Assembly: GCF_001625565.1 (NCBI RefSeq)
Contig: NZ_AUXS01000040.1
Span: 39,850 to 103,849, forward strand
Direction: 5' to 3'
DNA from: Pseudoalteromonas luteoviolacea NCIMB 1944
Lineage (GTDB): Bacteria; Pseudomonadota; Gammaproteobacteria; Enterobacterales; Alteromonadaceae
DNA: 64,000 nt
Positions 52,589 through 60,658 of the stretch are shown here, piece by piece; position 1 is the first letter of the stretch, and each line of letters begins with the position of its first letter. Made by a program: the position numbers and the translations under genes. Under the pieces are notes generated by a model, which had not been told where the DNA came from, did not search any database, and worked only from the letters and a program-made list of their open reading frames with translations.

Positions 52589-54760
52589 ATGTTTTACTCT
52601 AGATTTACTCTTTCACTGGCAAAAGCGGGCGTTGCGATAGCTGTTTTGCCTGTTTTGGTTGCATGTGGCGGAGGTAGTGATAGTAATAGTGATAACAAGG
52701 TAGATCAGGGAGAGACCAAATTACCGACAAGTGTACCAGAATTAACTTGGTTGGGTGAGTCATCAGCAAAGCTGAAAAAAGCGTCATCGAGTGAGTTTAG
52801 CTCACTATTGAAAAACGGTGTCTATTTGAATAGCCGACCAAGTGATAAAAATGATTCTAGCCTTGAAACTCCTGTCAATGCATCGCCAGTCTCTGAGGGA
52901 GAGTCAAGTAATCAGTTTTCATCTACGAATGTTGTTGAATCGGGTGTAGATGAAGGGGACCGTATCGAATACGACGGCAACTATTTGTATATTGCTGCCC
53001 ATTCTGGGCAAGATTTGTCTCAAAACGCAGTATTTAAGCAATATGTCCGTGTAATGAAACGCACTGAACAAGGCATTGAAGAAGTTGAAAGAATAGAGGC
53101 ATCTGAGAATTTATATAGCCAGCAAGAGCTCTACTTAAACGACGGGCGACTGGCTTCTGTATTTAAATATCCAGTGCTGACTTTGGATTCCTCCCCTGCG
53201 TCGGGCAGCACAGCTTCTGATACGTCAGTGGTAGCGAACACCTTTCTCAATACATTTGAATTAAGTTTTGCGGACGTAACCACGCCTGAACAGTCCCAAG
53301 TACTTAAGCAGTATCGTGTTGACGGCAACATTCTAGATAGCAGGGTGATCAATAACGAGTTGTATGTAATTAGTGAATTTGATGCCAATTACAGTACGGA
53401 GCTAAGTGATGATTTGGCGGTTTATCAAGCATTATATCAGCTCAACGTATCTGAATTATTGCCCAAGATCACAGACCTAAAAACAGGTGCGGTATCGCCT
53501 TTATTTGACCCTAGTTCGTGTTATATTCCAGAAGATACCGTGGTGACAGACAGTGCCAATACCATCACTACAATCACTAAAATTTCGCTGCAAGATCCAT
53601 CTAGCGTTCAATCGACCTGTATCAATGTACCAACAGATGGTGTGTATGCATCTCAGCAAAGTATTTATTTACATAAACGTTTTTGGCCGAGTGATGCTGT
53701 AAGTTTTGATGACTTGTCTCAAACAGCGCTACATAAGTTTTCGATAGTAGATGGCAATATCACTTATAGTGCATCAGGGGCAGTTGCAGGATCGCTAGGT
53801 TTTGGCAGTAACTTTGGTGGCATGATTGAACCTGCAATTGTTCAAAACGTGAGTGATGCTGCCTTTAGACTTAGTGAGTTTGAAGACAAGCTTCGTTTGG
53901 TCACAACTCGCTTTAGTGAAACAAAAGGTATGATCCATCAGCTATTTGTGTTGGAGCAACAGGGCGCTAACCTAGAGATAATTTCCAATTTGCCCAATGA
54001 AAGCCAGCCAACCCCGATAGGTAAAGTTGAAGAAAATGGCATGGTTGAAGAAAATATCTATGCGGTAAGATTTATGGGTGAAAGAGCATATGTGGTGACG
54101 TTTAGGCGCATTGACCCGCTGTATGTTATTGACTTATCGAAGCCGGCTGAGCCAGTGATAGCGGGTGCTCTGGAAATACCTGGGTATTCTGCATATCTTC
54201 ACCCTGTATCAGACAATTTATTAATTGGTGTTGGTCAAAATGTAGGAGACTTCGCATTTCTATCAGAGCCTGCGGTTATCGACAGCGACAATGACGATAC
54301 ATCAAATACGGTATTCCCTGAAATCGGTGCAAAAGTTAGTTTGTTTGATGTAAGCAACATGACGTCACCAACCTTGATTAAAGAGCATGTATTTGCAGGC
54401 GGTTATACGCCAGTTGAATTTGATCATCACGCATTTAGCTGGGTGAAGGTGAGCGACCAAGAGTTTCGCATGACATTACCTGTAGAATCTTGGGAAGCCA
54501 CTATTTTAGCCGATAACTCAAGTGTTTGGGATAACATCAATGAATTGGCTGCATTTGAAGTGAATACCGAAAACTCCGGATCTTTGACCTATCTTGGTAG
54601 CAGTATTGCAACTTATGATGATCCGACAAACAGCGTTCCTTATGTGCGAGCGTCGGACGACAGAGGCGTTATCCATGGAGATACGATCTACTATATCCAT
54701 GGTAACTTCGTCTGGTCTAGTTTATGGCAGTCTCCTGACATAAATGCGGGCCCGTTTTAA
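52589..54760 (+). CDS. lipoprotein with C-terminal beta-propeller (COG4880-type)
   Basis: A 723-residue lipoprotein with signal sequence and lipobox (AVLPVLVACGGGSDSNSDN). A Ser-rich linker is followed by FSSTNVVESGVDEGDRIEYDGNYLYIAAHS, the signature of the beta-propeller proteins of COG4880/PF09826. Repeating propeller segments are seen such as IEEVERIEASENLYSQQELYL, NILDSRVINNELYVISEF, and GERAYVVTFRRIDPLYVIDL. The terminal blade includes DDRGVIHGDTIYYIHGNFVW. Function is unknown; related proteins are exported and predicted to bind ligands or polymers. It stands alone, with ribosome site aaggag upstream. A near-palindrome (ttaaagtaa, then ttacttttaa) just upstream may be an operator. Confidence 0.85.
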   Translation: MFYSRFTLSLAKAGVAIAVLPVLVACGGGSDSNSDNKVDQGETKLPTSVPELTWLGESSAKLKKASSSEFSSLLKNGVYLNSRPSDKNDSSLETPVNASPVSEGESSNQFSSTNVVESGVDEGDRIEYDGNYLYIAAHSGQDLSQNAVFKQYVRVMKRTEQGIEEVERIEASENLYSQQELYLNDGRLASVFKYPVLTLDSSPASGSTASDTSVVANTFLNTFELSFADVTTPEQSQVLKQYRVDGNILDSRVINNELYVISEFDANYSTELSDDLAVYQALYQLNVSELLPKITDLKTGAVSPLFDPSSCYIPEDTVVTDSANTITTITKISLQDPSSVQSTCINVPTDGVYASQQSIYLHKRFWPSDAVSFDDLSQTALHKFSIVDGNITYSASGAVAGSLGFGSNFGGMIEPAIVQNVSDAAFRLSEFEDKLRLVTTRFSETKGMIHQLFVLEQQGANLEIISNLPNESQPTPIGKVEENGMVEENIYAVRFMGERAYVVTFRRIDPLYVIDLSKPAEPVIAGALEIPGYSAYLHPVSDNLLIGVGQNVGDFAFLSEPAVIDSDNDDTSNTVFPEIGAKVSLFDVSNMTSPTLIKEHVFAGGYTPVEFDHHAFSWVKVSDQEFRMTLPVESWEATILADNSSVWDNINELAAFEVNTENSGSLTYLGSSIATYDDPTNSVPYVRASDDRGVIHGDTIYYIHGNFVWSSLWQSPDINAGPF

Positions 54761-54802
54761 CTCGCACATATCAAGCCTCTGAGCGAAATCTCTGAGGGAC
54801 CA

Positions 54803-54836
54803 AGCGCCACCCAATTACGCAGGGTGGCGCTTTTTT
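54803..54836 (+). terminator. strong terminator overlapping the end of the GNAT gene
   Basis: 10-base perfect stem agcgccaccc (54803-54812)/gggtggcgct (54822-54831), followed by six T (54831-54836). It terminates the beta-propeller transcript while its loop and right arm encode the last codons of the convergent acetyltransferase. Confidence 0.9.
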
Positions 54837-55360
54837 GCAGCCGGTTTGTGTAAGACAAGTTCAATATCATCCAACAAGTTACCACCAATCATATAGTTTC
54901 TCTCAATGACTTGGTGTACTTTAAATCCCAGCTTATACAGTAATTGCTCTGATGCGGCATTTCCTTTTGTCACTGTAGCCATGAGCGTGTCATAGTTGTG
55001 TACTTTAAATGCGTTTTCAATAACAGCCATTGACGCCTCATAGGCATACCCTTGCCCCTGATGATTGGGGCAAAGCATAAAACCAAGTTCAGCAATAGCA
55101 GGGGGGTCAGAAATCGTTTTAAACCCATGTAAACCAATGGGTTCTCCCGTATCTTGTCGCTCAATAACTAGTGTGAGCCAAGCGTTTGTATTTTTGTGCC
55201 ATGGGCTACAACGGAGATCGAAATTGGCTTTAATCTCGTTTAACTGTTGAATATCTGCGACAAATTTCATGACTTCAGGGTTTTGGTTTAATGCTTGGAA
55301 AAGCGGCCAATCTTGTTGGCTCAAAGGTCTTAGCCTTAGGCGCGAAGTTAACAACTCCAT
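54815..55360 (-). CDS. GNAT acetyltransferase (RimJ/RimL-like)
   Basis: A 181-residue N-acetyltransferase with N-terminal TSRLRLRPLSQQDWPLFQALNQNPEVMKFV, the central LTLVIERQDTGEPIGLHGF and ELGFMLCPNHQGQGYAYEAS (acetyl-CoA binding loop Q/RxxGxG/A equivalent), and LLYKLGFKVHQVIERN. It resembles RimJ/RimL-type enzymes that acetylate protein N-termini or small molecules. Substrate unknown. It ends inside the terminator of the opposite gene. Confidence 0.88.
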   Translation of the reverse strand: MELLTSRLRLRPLSQQDWPLFQALNQNPEVMKFVADIQQLNEIKANFDLRCSPWHKNTNAWLTLVIERQDTGEPIGLHGFKTISDPPAIAELGFMLCPNHQGQGYAYEASMAVIENAFKVHNYDTLMATVTKGNAASEQLLYKLGFKVHQVIERNYMIGGNLLDDIELVLHKPAAKKRHPA

Positions 55361-55385
55361 ATTTGTCCTTAATTGTTTGAATTAT

Positions 55386-56120
55386 CTAGGTGCGGGCACT
55401 GAGAATGTTTTTAATTTTTTGAATTTGATTGATCGCATGCAGATTGTCGCCATGAACACAAAGTGTATCAGCGGGTAAGAATAGTGTTTTCCCTGTGGCT
55501 GTTAAAACAGACTGTTTTGAAGCAAGTAGGGCAACTTGCTCCAGCAATTTTTCTTCATTGTGCACGGCATTGGGCTGTGTTCTGGGTGTAAGCAATCCAT
55601 CATCGGTATAAAGCCTATCCGCAAAGGCTTCAAGCAGAAGATCCACTTTATACTGGTTTGCTAAGTTTTGGTGCTGCTCTGCCTGTGCTGTGGCGAGTAG
55701 CATTAACTTGAGATTTGAAGGATAAAGGCTTAGCGCTTCGAGCAATGTTTCTAATATAGATGTATCGCGCATCATGTCGTTATAGAGGGCACCATGTGGT
55801 TTGACATAGGTAAGCTGCATGCCAGCTATATTGGCCATGCCTTCAAGTGCGGCAACTTGATAGTGAATGCAATGGATCAGGTCTTGTTTTGCCATATTCA
55901 ATGAGCGCCGACCAAATCCTTGTAAGTCTGGGTAACTTGGGTGTGCACCAATACTAACTGAGTGCTCCTTAGCAAGTGTCAAAGTTTGCGCCATAACGCT
56001 TGGGTCGCCTGCATGAAAGCCACATGCAATATTTGCCATATCAATATGGGGCATGACATCGACATCAAGCCCCATTTTCCAAGCACCAAAACTTTCGCCC
56101 AAATCGCAGTTTAATAACAT
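55386..56120 (-). CDS. pxpA: 5-oxoprolinase subunit A (LamB/YcsF family)
   Basis: A 244-residue PxpA-type protein. It has the family opening LLNCDLGESFGAWKMGLDVDVMPHIDMANIACGFHAGDPSVM, then VSIGAHPSYPDLQGFGRR, VKPHGALYNDM, and EAFADRLYTDDGLLTPR. In characterised bacteria PxpA works with PxpB and PxpC to hydrolyse 5-oxoproline using ATP. Here neither pxpB nor pxpC is adjacent; only a DUF1445 gene precedes it by 17 bases. The partners may lie elsewhere in the genome, or this subunit may act with the DUF1445 protein. Confidence 0.9.
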   Translation of the reverse strand: MLLNCDLGESFGAWKMGLDVDVMPHIDMANIACGFHAGDPSVMAQTLTLAKEHSVSIGAHPSYPDLQGFGRRSLNMAKQDLIHCIHYQVAALEGMANIAGMQLTYVKPHGALYNDMMRDTSILETLLEALSLYPSNLKLMLLATAQAEQHQNLANQYKVDLLLEAFADRLYTDDGLLTPRTQPNAVHNEEKLLEQVALLASKQSVLTATGKTLFLPADTLCVHGDNLHAINQIQKIKNILSART

Positions 56121-56137
56121 GCCAACCTACTTTCTAA

Positions 56138-56935
56138 TTATTGTATTAACAGATCCATATCCGGCCTATCAGTGACCAACATATGTTGTGGACTATTGAT
56201 AATACACAATTCTGGCGCTGCGCGGGTAATTGCGAGATGAGCGGTTAAACTGGTTGTCCAAAATACAGGCTGTTTGTGTTCAGGGATAAAGATGGGGTCA
56301 CCAAAATTGGGTTTGCTGAGATTGTTGATACCGATGTCGGCGGGGTTGCCAAAGTGGACAGGGATCCCATGTGGTACGCGACTGATGCTGCCTGCTTGAA
56401 TTGCCCGAATAATCTCTTTGGTGTCCATTGGTCTTAAGCAAACGACTTTGTTACTTTTAAAAGGGCCAACGGGCTGGCTTGGAATATCACTGATGTACAT
56501 GGGTAAAGTATGTGCGGGGCTCGAAGTTGAGGTATCAAAGCCAAATGTATTGAGAACGTAATCAAATGCAACATAACTTGCAAGCGCGAATGTCACAAAG
56601 TCTGTTCGCCAAATTTTTGTGATATTGGTGACTTCATCAACCAACTGACCGTCTTTTAGCACGCGATATTTTGGCACATCGCTGCGTATATCAATATTAC
56701 TGCCTAGCGGATCTAAGCGAAAATCCCCTTCATTGATACTGGTTGCAAGTAACGGACAGCAATCATGGTTGTTCTGACAGTACTTTTGAAAATCAAAAGC
56801 ATATGCTTTAGGTAAAATCACAATATTACATTGTGTGAAGCCGGGCACAAACCCATTTGTTGGACCTGAGTAGTCTCCGGCTCTGATCATTTCACGAATC
56901 GCGTTAGGTGCCGTTAAGGACGCCTTTGGATCCAT
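56138..56935 (-). CDS. DUF1445 (YcsI-like) putative hydro-lyase / D-glutamate cyclase family protein
   Basis: A 265-residue cytoplasmic enzyme with the family opening REMIRAGDYSGPTNGFVPGFTQCNIVILPKAYAFDFQKYC. The conserved middle has DVPKYRVLKDGQLVDEVTNITKIW and VCLRPMDTKEI, and near the end SRVPHGIPVHFGNPADIGI, GDPIFIPEHKQPVFW and IINSPQHMLVTD. Family members are annotated as putative hydro-lyases or D-glutamate cyclases. In Bacillus the relative (ycsI) is also next to the PxpA homologue, so the pairing is conserved. Upstream of pxpA in one operon. Confidence 0.87.
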   Translation of the reverse strand: MDPKASLTAPNAIREMIRAGDYSGPTNGFVPGFTQCNIVILPKAYAFDFQKYCQNNHDCCPLLATSINEGDFRLDPLGSNIDIRSDVPKYRVLKDGQLVDEVTNITKIWRTDFVTFALASYVAFDYVLNTFGFDTSTSSPAHTLPMYISDIPSQPVGPFKSNKVVCLRPMDTKEIIRAIQAGSISRVPHGIPVHFGNPADIGINNLSKPNFGDPIFIPEHKQPVFWTTSLTAHLAITRAAPELCIINSPQHMLVTDRPDMDLLIQ

Positions 56936-56999
56936 ATTGCCCTCACTAAATTGTAGAAGTCTCTATATTTACGCGGGGCTTGTACTTGGACATTGCCTA

Positions 57000-58826
57000 T
57001 CACTCAAGGTTAATGCTCACTGGCAATTGCCCAAGCGCTTTAGCTTTACCGACAATCACTTTTGCAAGTGCAGTATAGGCAGGCCCGCGCACATCATTTT
57101 CTGTTGCTACATCCACATTATAGGCATAGCTTGCTAAAATCGCCTGATTGTATAGTGCATATTTTGCAATTTCGTACGGTGCACGCAAACTTATAAATAT
57201 ACTCGCTTTTTGGTGAGAGTGAGCATATTGCATGAGCTCTAATAGTGCCTTGGGTTGCTGCTGCTTTGATACTTCATATTCGGTAAGTTCAACAAGGTCA
57301 TCCATCCCTCCAATTTCGGCAGCGCTTTGCTGTGGTGAAGCATGCGCACTGATCACCCAGTCGGCTGCTAAAATCGCATTTTTTGCTCGTTCAGGCTTGA
57401 ATGCTTGTAAGCTGGTAAGGCTGATCTTGATATCTTTGTCGACTTCACTGAGTAAAGCTTGTTTTAGGGCTGTGGCTTTTTGCCTATCAGGCATTATTAA
57501 ATGAATATGTGCACCGTCTTTGATGTTCAAAGGTAACAATGCCTTATTTTTAACCTCAGTGATGGCGGCCAACGCTAAATCTGCTTCTATTTTTCGGTGT
57601 TGTGGGTTGCCAAGGGTCGCCTTTGCGATGGCTGGACTGGGTGTCAAATTATGATTGATGAATGACGCTTTTAATTTGTCTATGCGTGCTTTGGATAGCA
57701 ATAGTTCTTGTTGGTCCAGTTGACCTGACTGTGCAGCTTCATGCAGTGCACTGAAAAAAGATTGAAATGCTTTGATGTCTTCAGGTGTGCGTACTTGGAT
57801 TGGCATCAAGGCAATGTCAACCCCAGCTTTGAACGTTTCGATTACAGCGTCTAGCGGTGAGAAAAAATCACTGATCCCTGCCATATCAAGTGCATCGGTG
57901 ATGGTGACACCTTGATAATTCATTTTCCCTCTGAGCAGATCATGCATAATTGCCCTAGACATGGTTGCTGGACGGAGCATTTTTTCCCCCTGCTTATTTG
58001 TCACAGTACTGCTATCAAGGGCTGGGTATTGGATGTGGGCAGTCATGATCATGCCCGGCTGCTGTCGCCTAATAATATGTTCGAAGGGATACAAATCTTG
58101 TTGTTTTATCTGTGCAAGAGTATGTGCAACCTTTGGCAATCCGGTGTGACTGTCGACGTGAGTATCACCGTGGCCAGGGAAGTGTTTTAGCGCAGAAATG
58201 ACGCCGTGCTGTTCAAATGCTTTAACCTGTGCAGCGCCTAATATCGCGACTTCTCCTGGATTCTCGCCAAATGAGCGCACATTGATGACGGGATTCAATG
58301 GGTTGGCGTTGACATCTACGGTCGGGGCAAAGTTTACATTGATCCCAAGGCTACTCAGTTCTTTGGCAATAGTTGTAGCGACACTCGTCGCATATTTCTC
58401 ACCATGTGTTTTATAGGTGGCGCCAATACTCATATTGCCAGTAAAAGAAGTGGCTTCAGCTCGATTAATTCGGGCTACGCGACCCCCTTCTTGATCGATA
58501 GAAATGAATAAGGGCGTGTCACTTGCTCGTTGTAAATCTTTGGTCAGAGACACTATTTGTTCGGTTTGTTGTACGTTTTCGGCAAACAAAATCACGCCAC
58601 CGATGTGGTACTGTTTGAGTAATGACGCTAATTCGGGCGGCAATTTTGTCATTGGTTGGCGACAGTGTGTTGGTGCGGTGTTTTGGCAAAAATAACGTAA
58701 GTCCAGCATGAGCTTTTGTCCAATTACTTCGCGAAAGTCTATTTGGGTGTCGCTGGCACTGACTGCTGTACTGATTGTCATAATACTAATTAAACCTAGT
58801 TGTTTGAGAAAGTTGAGTATACGCAC
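57000..58826 (-). CDS. glycoside hydrolase family 3 beta-N-acetylhexosaminidase (NagZ-like)
   Basis: A 608-residue exported enzyme. Signal peptide (MRILNFLKQLGLISIMTISTAVSA), an N-terminal TIM barrel with FISIDQEGGRVARI, NVNFAPTVDVNANPLNPVI, and the GH3 motif KHFPGHGDTHVDSHTGLP carrying the Asp-His acid/base pair D225 and H227. The nucleophile D311 lies in GVTITDALDMAGI; the 86-residue spacing equals that of B. subtilis NagZ (D232/D318, from memory). A C-terminal alpha/beta domain of about 200 residues (from ~400) is present, as in Gram-positive NagZ, rather than the short cytoplasmic gammaproteobacterial form. It therefore probably acts on peptidoglycan or chitin fragments in the periplasm. 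Confidence 0.9.
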   Translation of the reverse strand: MRILNFLKQLGLISIMTISTAVSASDTQIDFREVIGQKLMLDLRYFCQNTAPTHCRQPMTKLPPELASLLKQYHIGGVILFAENVQQTEQIVSLTKDLQRASDTPLFISIDQEGGRVARINRAEATSFTGNMSIGATYKTHGEKYATSVATTIAKELSSLGINVNFAPTVDVNANPLNPVINVRSFGENPGEVAILGAAQVKAFEQHGVISALKHFPGHGDTHVDSHTGLPKVAHTLAQIKQQDLYPFEHIIRRQQPGMIMTAHIQYPALDSSTVTNKQGEKMLRPATMSRAIMHDLLRGKMNYQGVTITDALDMAGISDFFSPLDAVIETFKAGVDIALMPIQVRTPEDIKAFQSFFSALHEAAQSGQLDQQELLLSKARIDKLKASFINHNLTPSPAIAKATLGNPQHRKIEADLALAAITEVKNKALLPLNIKDGAHIHLIMPDRQKATALKQALLSEVDKDIKISLTSLQAFKPERAKNAILAADWVISAHASPQQSAAEIGGMDDLVELTEYEVSKQQQPKALLELMQYAHSHQKASIFISLRAPYEIAKYALYNQAILASYAYNVDVATENDVRGPAYTALAKVIVGKAKALGQLPVSINLE

Positions 58827-59138
58827 GGCATCAAATTATAAATTTTTTGCCTACTTTACCATGCAAACATATTCGTTGAGAGTTTTACTCGCTAAATTTC
58901 ACGTGCTTTTACTCAATTAGTGCGGGGTCAGAACAGGTGTTCTTCAGATTGGAATAAACTACTTCAGCGAGCCTAATAGGAGAGAACGAAGCCTTCAAAT
59001 TGACATATATTGATTTTTACAACTCTAGTTTAAGGTTCGCGCAATAACAGCTTACCCACATGTGCGCTCACTGCTGTTGAGCGCAGCCTCCAGTATACGT
59101 TGGGTCATGTAAAGAAGTGCTAAGAATGTCAGTTTGGG
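58827..59138. other. intergenic region before the diiron protein operon end
   Basis: About 310 bases. A dyad gtgcgctcactgctgttgagcgcag-like stretch near 59065-59089 may form a weak hairpin for the operon ending at 59139. No gene is seen. Confidence 0.45.
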
Positions 59139-59873
59139 TTATTTTGCAGCACTACCAACATCCAGCTTGTCGAACCATTCCAAAAACTCTTGCACTTGTT
59201 CCCCTTGATACAGCTTACCGTGATTTGGTGCGAGGATATTAATATCTAACTCTTTGACTCGTGCAATCCAGTTTGATTTGGCTTGGTTGGAAGGCATCCA
59301 GCGTTTATGGAACTGCTCTATTTCTTTGATGTGCTTTGAGAAATCTTCTACATATTTGGCATCATTTTGTGCTTTGATTGCTGCGCCAACATTGGCACTC
59401 ATAAGGATTTTTGCAGCTGGGTCGTAAAGTTGAAAGTTGCCTGCTGAGTGTAAATAGTGGGCGGGAAGCAATCGCAAACGCACACCGCCTAGTTGAATTT
59501 CACCGCCTTCATCATTTATTCCTTCGAAGTGCAGGTTGTCGAGATCAAAATGTTCTATGAATCGATCCCACAGTGCCGGCGCATATAATGTCGCGTTAGA
59601 AATTGCCTTATCCCATAGGCTGAGCGTGGCAATGATATCGGGATCTTGGTGAGAGGCAAACAAGGTCGTTAATTTGTCGAGTTCAGTATGTTGTAAAATA
59701 GCCGCTAACATCGGAGAAAAAAGCTCTATTCCGCCAGGGTCCATAAGCATGGATTCGTGTTGAGTGTGAACAAAGTACTGATTGACACATCCCTGAGTGT
59801 TTATTGCTGAACCATTGCACTCAAGCATCATCCAGCTGTGTGTTTTGGCTTTGTATAATTCCGCTAGTTTCAC
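59139..59873 (-). CDS. flavodiiron-like (ODP-type) metallo-beta-lactamase-fold protein without flavodoxin domain
   Basis: A 244-residue metallo-beta-lactamase-fold protein lacking the flavodoxin part of flavodiiron proteins, so it resembles the oxygen-binding diiron protein (ODP) class. Metal-ligand candidates are H75-x-D77-x-D79 (in FASHQDPDI, where flavodiiron proteins have HxExD), H139 (LPAHYLHSAG), N161 in SANVG (normally Asp in SGDxG), and H218 (APNHGKLY). The Asp-to-Asn change weakens a canonical diiron site. ODP homologues in spirochaetes and vibrios sense oxygen and iron for chemotaxis (established for the class, from memory). It overlaps the preceding MCP-tip-like gene by 4 bases. 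Confidence 0.75.
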   Translation of the reverse strand: MKLAELYKAKTHSWMMLECNGSAINTQGCVNQYFVHTQHESMLMDPGGIELFSPMLAAILQHTELDKLTTLFASHQDPDIIATLSLWDKAISNATLYAPALWDRFIEHFDLDNLHFEGINDEGGEIQLGGVRLRLLPAHYLHSAGNFQLYDPAAKILMSANVGAAIKAQNDAKYVEDFSKHIKEIEQFHKRWMPSNQAKSNWIARVKELDINILAPNHGKLYQGEQVQEFLEWFDKLDVGSAAK

Positions 59874-60487
59874 CTTAGTACTCCCCGTAGTGTATGGATT
59901 TCACTTAAGTTATAGACAACCGCTGTTTTAATCGTCTTGGCAGCGCTGGCGATAAAGTCAGATACAGATTGCAAACTGTCGCTAAAATCCCCGGCATTAG
60001 TCGCTTCAACACGGCTGGTGACGGCAATGTACTCTGCACTTTGCATTTGTTTTTGAATGTCTTCGAAGTGGTTCTCAAGCTCGCTCAGTGCATGAGATAA
60101 TTGCGATGCAGCGCGTCGCTGTGATTTCAACGCCTGTTGGTACATGGCCTCTACCTGGCTTGATTTCACCTGCGATTTTAGAATGGTCATTTGATGATAG
60201 TATTGACTACTACGAACCAACTTAAGTGCCTTATTAAATAGCTGATTAGATAGGTCTGCTATTTTAGTTGTCGAGTTAATGGTCTGCTCCGAAAACTCAT
60301 CGATAAAGTTGGTGATGGGTTTAAATCCAAGCGCAGCATCACCCGCTCTTAATGCAACTACTCGTGCATTTTTTGCGGTTAATGAAAGATTTTTGGCTTG
60401 CGTTAATATGGATTCTAAATTGGCGATTATTTGTGCCACCCGAACAAAGTTTTCAACAACTTTTGTGTCGTCGCTTAAGGTCATCAT
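59870..60487 (-). CDS. soluble MCP-tip-like helical protein paired with the diiron protein
   Basis: A 205-residue all-helical soluble protein. Two stretches resemble the conserved hairpin tip of chemoreceptors: residues 34-66 (LSLTAKNARVVALRAGDAAL, then GFKPITNFIDEF) and residues 153-188 (YIAVTSRVEATNAGDFSDSLQ, then SVSDFIASAAKTI). The middle is a charged coiled coil. It has no membrane segment or HAMP domain. The stop overlaps the ODP-like gene start (ATGA). I infer a complex in which the diiron protein provides the sensing part and this protein a chemotaxis-like signalling part. The assignment is tentative. Confidence 0.65.
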   Translation of the reverse strand: MMTLSDDTKVVENFVRVAQIIANLESILTQAKNLSLTAKNARVVALRAGDAALGFKPITNFIDEFSEQTINSTTKIADLSNQLFNKALKLVRSSQYYHQMTILKSQVKSSQVEAMYQQALKSQRRAASQLSHALSELENHFEDIQKQMQSAEYIAVTSRVEATNAGDFSDSLQSVSDFIASAAKTIKTAVVYNLSEIHTLRGVLR

Positions 60488-60658
60488 AGGCTGTTTCCGA
60501 TATTCTCACCCCTATTAGATTTAGGACAAAAGCCAATTAAATTCCAGAAATATAAATAATCTATTTGTTGACTCTTACTGTAAAAGTTGCACAACAGTGT
60601 CTACGCTTAGTGAATATTGCAAATTCATTTCTAACTTAGTGATTTCGCGCGAACGTAT

